Source of the DNA: RGIG8709 sp045575975
GTDB taxonomy: Bacteria; Bacillota; Clostridia; Monoglobales; Monoglobaceae
Assembly: GCA_045575975.1 (NCBI GenBank)
Contig: JAZNFO010000026.1
Span: 1 to 35,324, forward strand
DNA: 35,324 bases
Direction: 5' to 3'
The position numbers were made by a program, and so were the translations under genes. How positions within the stretch are numbered: the first letter of the stretch is position 1; each line of letters opens with the position of its first letter. Positions 16,944 through 25,243 of this stretch are shown here, one piece after another. The notes below the pieces were generated by a model. It was not told the DNA's origin, searched no databases, and saw only the letters and a program-made list of their open reading frames with translations.

Positions 16944-17516
16944 ATGAAAATTTTTTTCATTATTCTATTGCTTTTTTTACTGCTTGTATGTTTGCTGATT
17001 TTTAATAAGTCGGAAGTTATCTTTTCTTATGACGGAGAAGCTTTTAAACTGAAAATAAAGAATTTTGTCTTCAGTAAAAAATTTTCTTTTGCAAAAAAGG
17101 ATAAAAAAGGTACCGATAAGAAAATGGAAAGTGCAGAGCCTGAAGAAAAAGTCGAGGGCTATAAGATAAAATATAAAGAGTATAAAAGTGTTATCAAAAC
17201 TTTTATGAAGCTGACAAGAGGCAAGATAGAAATCAAAAAATTAGAGCTGACTCTGGATTATGGTTGCTCGGATGCGGCAAAAACCGGAATTTTGTATGGA
17301 GCTTTGTGGGGAATTGTGTCAGCAGTTCATAATGCACTTAATTTGTATTTCAATTCTGATTATCCCAAGGTGAATATAACACCTGATTTTCAGAATAAAA
17401 AATTTGAAATAAAGGTGTATGGAATACTAAGAGTAAGACTTGTGCATATTATAAATGCAATTTTAAAAATTAAATTAATGGAAATAAAGAAAAACAGAAA
17501 AGAAAGGGGCAAATAA
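16944..17516 (+). CDS. DUF2953 membrane protein
   Basis: A 190-residue protein with one N-terminal membrane segment (residues about 2-20), a lysine-rich stretch, a middle region containing KIEIKKLELTLDYGCSD, and a basic C-terminus. Both the pattern and the position between scpB and ytfJ match the DUF2953 proteins (YtfI in B. subtilis), which are paired with YtfJ in spore formers. The molecular function is unknown; a sporulation link is inferred from the neighbour. The start lies three bases after scpB. Confidence 0.8.
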   Translation: MKIFFIILLLFLLLVCLLIFNKSEVIFSYDGEAFKLKIKNFVFSKKFSFAKKDKKGTDKKMESAEPEEKVEGYKIKYKEYKSVIKTFMKLTRGKIEIKKLELTLDYGCSDAAKTGILYGALWGIVSAVHNALNLYFNSDYPKVNITPDFQNKKFEIKVYGILRVRLVHIINAILKIKLMEIKKNRKERGK

Positions 17517-17518
17517 AT

Positions 17519-18004
17519 ATGCCGGAACAACATCCGATACAGGGACTAATGCACACAGCGATGCAGAGTCTTAAGGAAATGATTGATGTAAACACTATAG
17601 TTGGAGATGCAGTTCAAACACCGGACGGAACTGTGGTTATTCCTATTTCAAAGGTGGGACTTGGCTTTGCCGTGGGCGGAACTGACTACACTATGAAATC
17701 AGGAAGCAGAGAGGAAAAGGATGCTCCCATGTTTGGTGGAGGAAGCGGCGGAGGTGTTTCAATAACACCGGTTGCGTTTATGGTTGTTGGAAACGGACAG
17801 ATAAGAATGTTGCCCGTTAATCCGGAAACATCAGTTTATGACCGTATCTTTGATATGGTGCCTGTTGCAATTGATAAAATTTCTGACGGCATCAGTAAAC
17901 TAAGAGGCAAAAAAGGCAAAAAAGAAGAATCCATAAGCCAGAATGCCTATGTAGATGAGGTTGATGATTTATTAAAAGATATCGACTTCGGCGACGAGCT
18001 ATAG
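17519..18004 (+). CDS. ytfJ: GerW/YtfJ family sporulation protein
   Basis: A 161-residue protein with the YtfJ signature: HPIQGLMHTAMQSLKEMID, then VGDAVQTPDGTVVIPISKVG, a glycine-rich FGGGSGGGVSITPVAF block and VNPETSVYDRIFDMVP. YtfJ (GerW) is made during sporulation and is needed for normal germination in B. subtilis. It is the last gene of the lysA operon, just before a hairpin terminator, and follows its usual DUF2953 partner by two bases. Confidence 0.93.
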   Translation: MPEQHPIQGLMHTAMQSLKEMIDVNTIVGDAVQTPDGTVVIPISKVGLGFAVGGTDYTMKSGSREEKDAPMFGGGSGGGVSITPVAFMVVGNGQIRMLPVNPETSVYDRIFDMVPVAIDKISDGISKLRGKKGKKEESISQNAYVDEVDDLLKDIDFGDEL

Positions 18005-18020
18005 AAAATAATTCAAAAAA

Positions 18021-18057
18021 GAAGAACGGAATTTTTTTGTTTCGTTCTTCCTTTTTT
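18021..18057 (+). terminator. Rho-independent terminator after ytfJ
   Basis: GAAGAACGGA (18021-18030) pairs with TTCGTTCTTC (18041-18050), with one G-U pair, followed by CTTTTTT. The ribosome binding site of the next gene comes directly after it. Confidence 0.88.
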
Positions 18058-18078
18058 AATATATGGAGGGATTTTCAA

Positions 18079-21000
18079 ATGAAAAGAATTATCAGCTTGT
18101 TTCTGACAGTAACTATGATAGCGAGTTTAATTGTTGCTATTCCTGTAACTAATGTTGCTGCTGTAGAAACTATCACAGACGAAGCACTGTTTATGAATTA
18201 TCCTACCTATCTCTCAAATAGCGAGATGGATGAAGGTCTTCAAAAGGCTGAAACGGCTTATTATGCCGTTATAAATAGTTACTCTGATTTGGATGAAACT
18301 GTTGCAGCGCTAATGTCTTCAATGAGCGAGGGTGTCTCTATCCTTATAAAAGAAGGTTTAGCTAATCTTGGTTATGGTGAAACCTTGTATGAAACTCAGG
18401 CAAGAGAAGCCGCAACTAAGTATATGCAAAGTATGCTTACTAACGAAAATGTTATAAAGAAAGCATCGGGTATGGTAGATAAGGCTTATAAAACCTTAAA
18501 GACTTCCTATTCTATTGCATCAAATGTTGATAAAACAACTATGATGGCGGATTTGGTAAAGGTTGCAACGGAAAATGATATTTCTATTAAACCTGATGAT
18601 ATTGATGACCTTGTAAATGATTTGTATGACGCGGGTTCTTTAAAAACAGACCTTGCCGCTATCGGCGAAGCAAACAAACTCTGGAAAATAGTATTTGAGT
18701 TTACGGAAATTCATGCTATTGAAAAGACCACTCTTGACTTGCTTATGGACGAACTTTCTAAATCTGGTCAAACAAGCAGTGACCTTTATTTAGGATTAAG
18801 TTTGTTAAAGAAGGATATGGAAAAGGATTCTGCATCCTATGTGCTTAAATATTATTTAAATGATAAAACCGTATCTTATCTGGCAGATAAGGTGGATGAT
18901 TTAATCGGTGCTGCAACAAGTGCTAATGCTGTATCTTTAGTTACAACCTTTATGAAGGTTTTCGCCGATTATATTTATGTAAATGCAAAAGCGGAAGATA
19001 TAACTCAGGCTATAATGCAGACCAGCTTTGTTTCAAGTATAGATATATGCCTTAGTCAGTATAGATTGAAGTTCTTGCAGGGTACAGGAACAACTGAAGA
19101 CATACAAACTTATGAAAGTTTGTATGGTGCTTATCTTGCTGCTCATAAGGCGACACTTGATACTTGCTATGATATTGCTAAAATCACAGATAAATTCAGT
19201 CTCGGTGGCGATTGTATGATATGGTCATCAAATATCGAAACCCTCTATACATACGATAAATATATTGAATGGTGTAAAAAGGAAATCTCTCACGATATAT
19301 CTAATTCCGAACTTGATAAAACAACTGGTTCTTCTACTATCACAGATGCTCTCAATGAAGAAACTATCGCATCAAGACTTGAAAGGGTATTTAGACTATA
19401 TCCTGCTGGCAGTAAGTGGGCTAAAGATTATGACGGGACTAAAAGTTCTTTAGGATATGTTGGAAAAGTGTTCAATCATATATTTGATGAATCAATGTGT
19501 GTAAAAGTTCAAAATGACTATCAGTATATTCTCACAAGTAATAGGAATGTCCGTTTGATTGGCAGACTTGAAGAAGAAGGCGTTACCGAGGATGCTTTAA
19601 AAGAATTGTTTGCTAATGTAAGAATCGGTGATGTTGTAATAACTTCTGGTCAGTATGATTATCTTCATGCCATGACTGTTGTTGGTATGAGTGAAACAGG
19701 ACCTGTTGTCTATGATGTGGATTCAAAATATGGTCCTGCCGAAGAATATACCCATTTGATTCAAAAATATGAATTTCCGTACTCAAAAATGGCAGATGCA
19801 TTTAGTTCAAATGGTAAATATCTGACTAAGCCTGGTATTTCCGTTTATAGAGCAATAAAGAAGGTTAATACTACTAATTCTGGAACAAGCCTCTATTACG
19901 AGGAGTATGATGATAGCGTAAACTATGTAATTGAAAATGGAGTTTTAACAGGGTATAAAGGCTCAAGAACAACTATTGAAATTCCTGATTGGGTAACTTC
20001 TATTGCTGCAAATTGTTTTATGAATAATACAAGCATTAAATATGTGTATATGCCTGATACAATCACCGAAATTGGTAGTTATGCTTTTTATGGGTGTACC
20101 AATTTAAGATATATGGATTTGTCATCAAAGTTGACTAAAATAAAAAATGACATGTTTGGCAATTGTAGTTTGTTGGGAGGAGTTATAATTCCCACCAATG
20201 TGCTTGAAATTGATGATTATGCTTTCTCAGGATGTACCAATTTAAATAATATAATATTATCTAATAAATTATCTGTTATAGGAGAATATTCATTTTCAAA
20301 TTGTATAAAGTTAAGTGAAATAACAATACCAGACAGTGTAACAAATATTGAAGAAGGTGCATTTAGCAACTGTAATATATTGCAGAATGTAAAATTGTCT
20401 AAATCAGTAAAATATATTGGAGGTGGTGCCTTTAGAAATTGCGTTGCTTTAAATAATATTGAAATTCCAAAATCTTTAGAAAGATGTTCATTCAGCGGTG
20501 GATCAAGTGATAAATGTATCGGACCTTTCGATGGTTGCATTAATCTTAATAAGGTAGCGTTTGAAGAAGGGATGACAACAATTCCAAAGTATTTGTTTTT
20601 GGGGTGTGAAGGAATAACCAGTATTACAATTCCTGGAACTGTTACTCAAATTGAGGAAGGCGCATTTTGGGCTTGTGAAAAATTGGAAGATGTATCCTTG
20701 CCTTATGGTATTAACGAAATTGGATTCCGAGCTTTTTCTCAATGTATTTCTTTACAAGATATAACATTACCAGATAGTGTTTTAAAAATAGGTCAATATG
20801 CGTTTTTGGGATGTTCAAAATTAAAGAATGTTTATTATGGAAGTGATGAAGAACAATGGAATGCCATAGTAATATCAAGTGGAAATGAAAATTTATTAAA
20901 TGCCGAAGTGTATTATAATCACACAACTAAGACCCAAATTACTACATTTACTGTCGATAATGCTGGTAAAGTAAGTTTAACTGCCATAAATGCACCTGAT

Positions 21001-21189
21001 GATGCTGTTGTTTATGTTGCATCTTTTAATAATTTAGGTAAGTTGCTTGAAATAAAAAATCTTATATTAAAAAATGGTGCGGCAAGTCAAATATTCTCTA
21101 CGGCTCAGGTATTCAATTATGAGGCGTTTGTCTGGAAAGGTGATATTATGAGACCTCTTTCTGAAACGAAAGAATGTAAGTTGCAATAA
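18079..21189 (+). CDS. Secreted leucine-rich-repeat protein with CHAP-like domain
   Basis: A 1036-residue exported protein. A signal peptide (residues 1-28) is followed by a long, mostly helical region to about 430. Residues about 450-590 look like a papain-fold (CHAP/NlpC-like) domain: LGYVGKVFNHIF, then GDVVITSG, His530 (in YLHAMTVVGM) and VVYDVDSKYG. The position where such domains carry the catalytic cysteine appears to be Ser457, so it may be inactive. Residues about 640-940 hold roughly a dozen BspA-type (LRR_5) repeats of about 23 residues, of the form IPDSVTNIEEGAFSNC. An 80-residue C-terminal beta domain ends the protein. There is no LPXTG or SLH anchor. GGAGGG precedes the ATG. The biological role is unknown; adhesion or substrate binding is a guess from the repeats. 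Confidence 0.82.
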   Translation: MKRIISLFLTVTMIASLIVAIPVTNVAAVETITDEALFMNYPTYLSNSEMDEGLQKAETAYYAVINSYSDLDETVAALMSSMSEGVSILIKEGLANLGYGETLYETQAREAATKYMQSMLTNENVIKKASGMVDKAYKTLKTSYSIASNVDKTTMMADLVKVATENDISIKPDDIDDLVNDLYDAGSLKTDLAAIGEANKLWKIVFEFTEIHAIEKTTLDLLMDELSKSGQTSSDLYLGLSLLKKDMEKDSASYVLKYYLNDKTVSYLADKVDDLIGAATSANAVSLVTTFMKVFADYIYVNAKAEDITQAIMQTSFVSSIDICLSQYRLKFLQGTGTTEDIQTYESLYGAYLAAHKATLDTCYDIAKITDKFSLGGDCMIWSSNIETLYTYDKYIEWCKKEISHDISNSELDKTTGSSTITDALNEETIASRLERVFRLYPAGSKWAKDYDGTKSSLGYVGKVFNHIFDESMCVKVQNDYQYILTSNRNVRLIGRLEEEGVTEDALKELFANVRIGDVVITSGQYDYLHAMTVVGMSETGPVVYDVDSKYGPAEEYTHLIQKYEFPYSKMADAFSSNGKYLTKPGISVYRAIKKVNTTNSGTSLYYEEYDDSVNYVIENGVLTGYKGSRTTIEIPDWVTSIAANCFMNNTSIKYVYMPDTITEIGSYAFYGCTNLRYMDLSSKLTKIKNDMFGNCSLLGGVIIPTNVLEIDDYAFSGCTNLNNIILSNKLSVIGEYSFSNCIKLSEITIPDSVTNIEEGAFSNCNILQNVKLSKSVKYIGGGAFRNCVALNNIEIPKSLERCSFSGGSSDKCIGPFDGCINLNKVAFEEGMTTIPKYLFLGCEGITSITIPGTVTQIEEGAFWACEKLEDVSLPYGINEIGFRAFSQCISLQDITLPDSVLKIGQYAFLGCSKLKNVYYGSDEEQWNAIVISSGNENLLNAEVYYNHTTKTQITTFTVDNAGKVSLTAINAPDDAVVYVASFNNLGKLLEIKNLILKNGAASQIFSTAQVFNYEAFVWKGDIMRPLSETKECKLQ

Positions 21190-21193
21190 ACAT

Positions 21194-21228
21194 AAAAAAG
21201 CTCTCGTGAAAAACACGAGAGCTTTTTT
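21194..21228. terminator. Bidirectional terminator between convergent genes
   Basis: A perfect 15-bp stem (AAAAAAGCTCTCGTG with CACGAGAGCTTTTTT) with a five-A loop has a T tract on both strands. It serves both the LRR gene and the convergent SLH-cyclophilin gene. Confidence 0.93.
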
Positions 21229-21239
21229 GCTTCATAATC

Positions 21240-22493
21240 TTAATATTTTCTTATAACAGTTGCTTTGCCGATGGTAATTGGTTTTACAGGACGGGAGAGT
21301 TCTCCGTAGCCATTGTCTGTAAGTTCTGTTTTCAGGAAGCCTTCGATAACATTCATCCCTTTTGTAACTTTTCCAAATGCTGCATAATTTCCGTCAAGGT
21401 TTTCTGCGGTGTCATAGCAGATAAAGAACTGGCTTGATGCAGAATTTGGGAAGCTGCCTGAACGAGCCATTGAAACAACACCCTTTTCGTGCTTCATAGT
21501 GTTCTGTTCAAAACCGTTGGCTGCAAATTCTCCGAAGATAGTTCCTTCTGAACCGCCTGTGCTGTCGCCCTTGGGATCGCCGCCCTGGGCAACAAAGCCT
21601 TCTACTATTCTGTGGAATGTAAGTCCGTCATAAAATTTCTTTGAAACAAGTGCCAAGAAGTTTGCACAGGTCTGTGGGGCATATTCAGGATAAAGTGTGA
21701 TTTCAAATCTCTGTCCGTCAGACATTGTAAACTGAACAACAGGATGTCCCTTTGGAATGTCTGTGTATGTCACATTGCTGTCCTTAATGCTCTGTTCCAT
21801 TTTTTCGTATTCTGCCTGCTGTTGTTTTGTAAGTTCTGTGTACATTGCATCTATTTCCTTCATAAGGTCAGATGCTTTTTTTATAAGAGTTGCAGCTTCT
21901 GCTCTTGTTCCGCTGTTTTCAGCATTAAAGTTTCCATTTTCGTCTCCTGTAACGATTTCAAGGTAAACAAGATTGGTTATAGAGCCTGAAATTGAAGCAT
22001 CGTATTTTTCTTTTATTGAGGCTAAATCATTAATGCCTTCTTCTTTTGAACCGTTAACCATAAAGACATTCTGGAAGGCGTTGCTTAAGATATATGCCAT
22101 TTCCCATCTTTTGATAGGCTGGTCATAGTTGTTTTTGTCCATAACTCCTGGGGAAATTCCGTCATAAGACAAATTAAAATTCGCATATAGATAAGCGCTA
22201 AGTGCAAATTCATTGTATTTGTCTGCCCAGTGGGTTTTGTTTTCAGCTTCAGGAATTTCGGCTTTAACAATGTTTGCAAGAAGAGCGGTAACCATTTTTA
22301 AAAACTCTGCTCTTGAAACGGTGTTGTCAGGGTGGAAGTTTCCATCTGTATCACCATTTATAGCTTTGTCTTCGTATAGAGTTGTGATAGCTTCTTCTGC
22401 CCAGTGTCCATCAATATCAGGGAATGGAGCTGCAAAAGCTGTTGTGCTGAGTATCAGAATAACTGACAGAATTAATGCGATTATTTTTTTCAT
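21240..22493 (-). CDS. S-layer-anchored peptidyl-prolyl isomerase
   Basis: A 417-residue fusion: a signal peptide (1-21), three SLH domains (about 24-70, 88-150 and 155-215, the first with FPDIDGHWAEEAI), a short helical linker, and a cyclophilin domain (about 245-415). The cyclophilin has FHRIVEGFVAQGGDP, the SMARSG loop, SASSQFFICY and FGKV motifs, so the catalytic arginine and the substrate pocket look intact. SLH domains bind pyruvylated wall polymers, which would fix the isomerase at the cell surface for folding exported proteins. The start follows AAGGAG. The gene lies 14 bases after a membrane-anchored paralogue in the same transcript. Confidence 0.92.
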   Translation of the reverse strand: MKKIIALILSVILILSTTAFAAPFPDIDGHWAEEAITTLYEDKAINGDTDGNFHPDNTVSRAEFLKMVTALLANIVKAEIPEAENKTHWADKYNEFALSAYLYANFNLSYDGISPGVMDKNNYDQPIKRWEMAYILSNAFQNVFMVNGSKEEGINDLASIKEKYDASISGSITNLVYLEIVTGDENGNFNAENSGTRAEAATLIKKASDLMKEIDAMYTELTKQQQAEYEKMEQSIKDSNVTYTDIPKGHPVVQFTMSDGQRFEITLYPEYAPQTCANFLALVSKKFYDGLTFHRIVEGFVAQGGDPKGDSTGGSEGTIFGEFAANGFEQNTMKHEKGVVSMARSGSFPNSASSQFFICYDTAENLDGNYAAFGKVTKGMNVIEGFLKTELTDNGYGELSRPVKPITIGKATVIRKY

Positions 22494-22507
22494 AAGTTTA
22501 ATCTCCT

Positions 22508-23158
22508 TTATTCAATAACTGATAAATGTTTCATAACAATAGGTGTTTTTGGAACAGCAACTTCACCCATTGAGTTCATAGTTCTTTCAACCTTTAAGAA
22601 ATTGTTGACTGTGTCCATTCCGTCAACAACCTTGCCGAATGCAGCATACTGACCGTCAAGGAAGCTTGCATCATCATAGCAGATAAAGAACTGGCTTGAT
22701 GCAGAGTCAAAGTCCATTGAACGAGCCATTGATATAACGCCTCTTTCGTGGGAAAGGGTGTTCTGTGTGAAGCCGTTTGCAGAAAATTCGCCTTTGATTT
22801 TATCCTTGCTTCCGCCCATACCTGTACCCTGAGGGTCACCGCCCTGAGCCATAAAGCCTGCAACAACTCTGTGGAATGTAAGTCCGTCATAAAAACCCTC
22901 TTCAACAAGTTTTTTGAAATTTGCCACTGTTTCAGGGGCATAATCGGGATATAATTCAAGGGTGAAATTTTCCCCGTTTTCCATTTCAACTAAAACTTTA
23001 ACTGTGTTCATAGATAAATCCTCCTTAAAATTATCACTGATTAATGAAAATGCAATAAAAATTATAACTGCAGCCAAAAATATACCAAGAATAATAAAAG
23101 CCTTATTATATTTTTTCTGTGCTTCTGTTTTTACAGCAGTTTTCTTTGCTTTGGACAT
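22508..23158 (-). CDS. Membrane-anchored cyclophilin
   Basis: A 216-residue protein: a basic cytoplasmic start (MSKAKKTAVK), one membrane segment (about 22-42), then a cyclophilin domain (about 50-210) with FHRVVAGFMAQGGDP, ISMARSMD, SASSQFFICY and FGKVVDGMD. It has no lipobox, so anchoring is by the N-terminal helix. It probably isomerises prolyl bonds in proteins emerging from the translocon. I place the start at the ATG at 23158, 10 bases after AAAGGA. A TTG three codons earlier lies too close to that site. It is first of two tandem cyclophilin genes. Confidence 0.92.
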   Translation of the reverse strand: MSKAKKTAVKTEAQKKYNKAFIILGIFLAAVIIFIAFSLISDNFKEDLSMNTVKVLVEMENGENFTLELYPDYAPETVANFKKLVEEGFYDGLTFHRVVAGFMAQGGDPQGTGMGGSKDKIKGEFSANGFTQNTLSHERGVISMARSMDFDSASSQFFICYDDASFLDGQYAAFGKVVDGMDTVNNFLKVERTMNSMGEVAVPKTPIVMKHLSVIE

Positions 23159-23206
23159 TAAATTCAAATCCTTTCGTGCTAAATTTGAACAACAATATAC
23201 CTAAAT

Positions 23207-23235
23207 ATTTTAATTTACATAAGAAAATTTGTCAA
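23207..23235 (-). promoter_or_regulatory. Promoter of the cyclophilin pair
   Basis: On the minus strand, TTGACA (23235-23230), a 17-nt spacer and TAAAAT (23212-23207), about 50 nt upstream of the membrane cyclophilin start. Confidence 0.75.
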
Positions 23236-23265
23236 TACTATAAATGTTAAATTTTCTTTAAAATA

Positions 23266-23294
23266 TTGAAAATAATATTGTAATTTAATAAAAT
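23266..23294 (+). promoter_or_regulatory. Candidate promoter of ftsH
   Basis: TTGAAA (23266-23271), a 17-nt spacer and TAAAAT (23289-23294), in very AT-rich sequence where chance matches are common. It is divergent from the cyclophilin promoter. Confidence 0.5.
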
Positions 23295-23351
23295 ATATGG
23301 TAGTATTATTATTTAATAGGATTAAAATTTGAGAAAGGTCAGGAAGATAAT

Positions 23352-25190
23352 TTGAAAAATCATTTAAAAGGTATCGGATTTTATTGTTTTCTGTTTATTG
23401 TGATAACTTTAATATTTGTTATGACATCATTCCCTGAAAACAGTACTCAATATATTTATTCGGATTTTGTGTCCATGGTGAAAAACGGGCAGGTAAGCGA
23501 GCTGCAGATTGTTGACACAACAGCTTATGTAACCTTGACTGACGGAACAAAGCTTGAGGTTGCAACCCCCGGATATTATGGTATTTATGAAACTGTGGGC
23601 AAGGAAATTGACGAGCAGGTTAAGGCGGGGACCTTAAAGGTTGATACCCCCGAACCTAAAACTGCACCTTGGTGGCTCAGCATATTGCCATCTCTCGGAC
23701 TTATAATCATTATGATTGTTTTCTGGGTTTTCTTTATGCAGCAATCCCAGGGCGGTGGAAGAGGCGTTATGAGCTTTGGTAAAAGCCGTGCAAGGGTAAG
23801 TGCTGATGATAAAGGCAAAAAAACCTTTGATGATGTTGCAGGTGCAGATGAAGAAAAAGAAGAGCTTAAGGAAATTGTTGAATTTCTGAAAAGACCTGAA
23901 CAGTTCAGAAGTTTGGGTGCAAGAATTCCAAAGGGAGTTTTATTGGTTGGACCTCCGGGAACAGGTAAAACTCTTCTTGCAAAAGCAGTTGCGGGAGAAG
24001 CGGGAGTTCCGTTTTTCTCTATTTCAGGTTCTGACTTTGTTGAAATGTTCGTTGGTGTTGGTGCATCAAGAGTGAGAGATCTTTTTGAGCAGGCAAAGAA
24101 AAATTCACCATGTATTATTTTTATAGACGAAATTGATGCCGTGGGAAGACAGAGAGGTGCAGGTCTTGGCGGCGGACACGATGAAAGAGAACAGACATTA
24201 AATCAGCTTCTTGTTGAAATGGATGGCTTTGGGGTTAACGAAGGGGTTATTATAATTGCTGCAACAAACCGTCCTGATATTCTGGACAGAGCTCTTCTCC
24301 GTCCGGGAAGATTTGACAGACAAATACTTGTTGATGCTCCTGATGTTAAAGGCAGAGAGGCTGTTCTTAAGGTGCATGCAAAGGGCAAACCATTAGCAGA
24401 TGATGTTAAACTTGATATACTTGCAAGAACAACTGTTGGGTTCACAGGGGCAGACCTTGAAAATCTTATGAACGAAGCTGCACTTCGTGCTGCAAGGCAG
24501 GGTGCTGACAAAATAACTATGTTCGATATTGAAGAATCAATTATGAAAGTTATTGCAGGTCCTGAAAAGAAAACAAGAGTTGTAACCGAAAAGGAAAGAA
24601 AACTGACAGCGTTCCACGAAGCAGGCCATGCGGTTGTTTCAAAGATGCTCCCTACACAGGACAGAGTCCACCAGGTTTCAATTATTCCAAGAGGAAGAGC
24701 CGGTGGATATACCCTGTCACTCCCAAAAGAAGATGTATCATACACATCAAAGACTGAAATGCTTGAAGAAATCGTGTCACTGCTCGGTGGTCGTGTTGCA
24801 GAAAAGCTTGTGCTTGACGATATAAGCACAGGTGCATCCAATGATATTGAAAGAGCAACCGCTATAGCTAAAAATATGATTGTTAAATATGGTATGAGTG
24901 AAAAGCTTGGCACAAGAACCTTTGGCGGAAGCAACGATGAAGTGTTTATCGGCAGAGATTTCGGACACACAAAGGATTTCAGCGAGGCTGTTGCTGCTGA
25001 AATAGATGCTGAAATCAAAGCTATAATTGACGATTGTTACAAAAAGTGTGAGGATATTCTGAAAGAGCAAAACGATAAGCTTCATAAGGTGGCAAATCTT
25101 TTGCTCGAGAAAGAAAAAATTGATGGAGAAGAATTTGAATCATTATTCAAAGATGCTCCGGAGGAGCCGGAAGAAAATAAAGCAGAATAA
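23352..25190 (+). CDS. ftsH: ATP-dependent zinc metalloprotease FtsH
   Basis: A membrane AAA protease that degrades misfolded membrane proteins and short-lived regulators. There are two membrane segments (about 8-26 and 109-127) around a small external domain, then the AAA module with Walker A GPPGTGKT at 200-207, IIFIDEIDAVGRQRG (Walker B) and the RPGRFDR arginine-finger region. The M41 peptidase domain has HEAGH at 422-426. Its 612 residues are typical. The start is a TTG with AGGAAG five bases upstream; no ATG is better placed. ispE follows after a hairpin. Confidence 0.97.
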   Translation: MKNHLKGIGFYCFLFIVITLIFVMTSFPENSTQYIYSDFVSMVKNGQVSELQIVDTTAYVTLTDGTKLEVATPGYYGIYETVGKEIDEQVKAGTLKVDTPEPKTAPWWLSILPSLGLIIIMIVFWVFFMQQSQGGGRGVMSFGKSRARVSADDKGKKTFDDVAGADEEKEELKEIVEFLKRPEQFRSLGARIPKGVLLVGPPGTGKTLLAKAVAGEAGVPFFSISGSDFVEMFVGVGASRVRDLFEQAKKNSPCIIFIDEIDAVGRQRGAGLGGGHDEREQTLNQLLVEMDGFGVNEGVIIIAATNRPDILDRALLRPGRFDRQILVDAPDVKGREAVLKVHAKGKPLADDVKLDILARTTVGFTGADLENLMNEAALRAARQGADKITMFDIEESIMKVIAGPEKKTRVVTEKERKLTAFHEAGHAVVSKMLPTQDRVHQVSIIPRGRAGGYTLSLPKEDVSYTSKTEMLEEIVSLLGGRVAEKLVLDDISTGASNDIERATAIAKNMIVKYGMSEKLGTRTFGGSNDEVFIGRDFGHTKDFSEAVAAEIDAEIKAIIDDCYKKCEDILKEQNDKLHKVANLLLEKEKIDGEEFESLFKDAPEEPEENKAE

Positions 25191-25194
25191 TATT

Positions 25195-25234
25195 AAAAGG
25201 GGGCATAAGCTCCCTTTTGGTGCTAGAAAGGGGG
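25195..25234 (+). promoter_or_regulatory. Alternative hairpins covering the ispE ribosome binding site
   Basis: AAAAGGGGGC (25195-25204) can pair with GCTCCCTTTT (25209-25218). The same CTCCCTTT (25210-25217) can instead pair with AAAGGGGG (25227-25234), which contains the ispE Shine-Dalgarno sequence. The two stems exclude each other, so the first would expose and the second hide the ribosome binding site. This is read from the bases only. Confidence 0.4.
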
Positions 25235-25243
25235 AAGTGAATT

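Noticed and set aside
24203..25018. 271-codon open frame on the minus strand
   Set aside because: It lies opposite ftsH, reads as low-complexity serine-rich sequence, and has no ribosome binding site; it is a shadow of the codon bias of ftsH.
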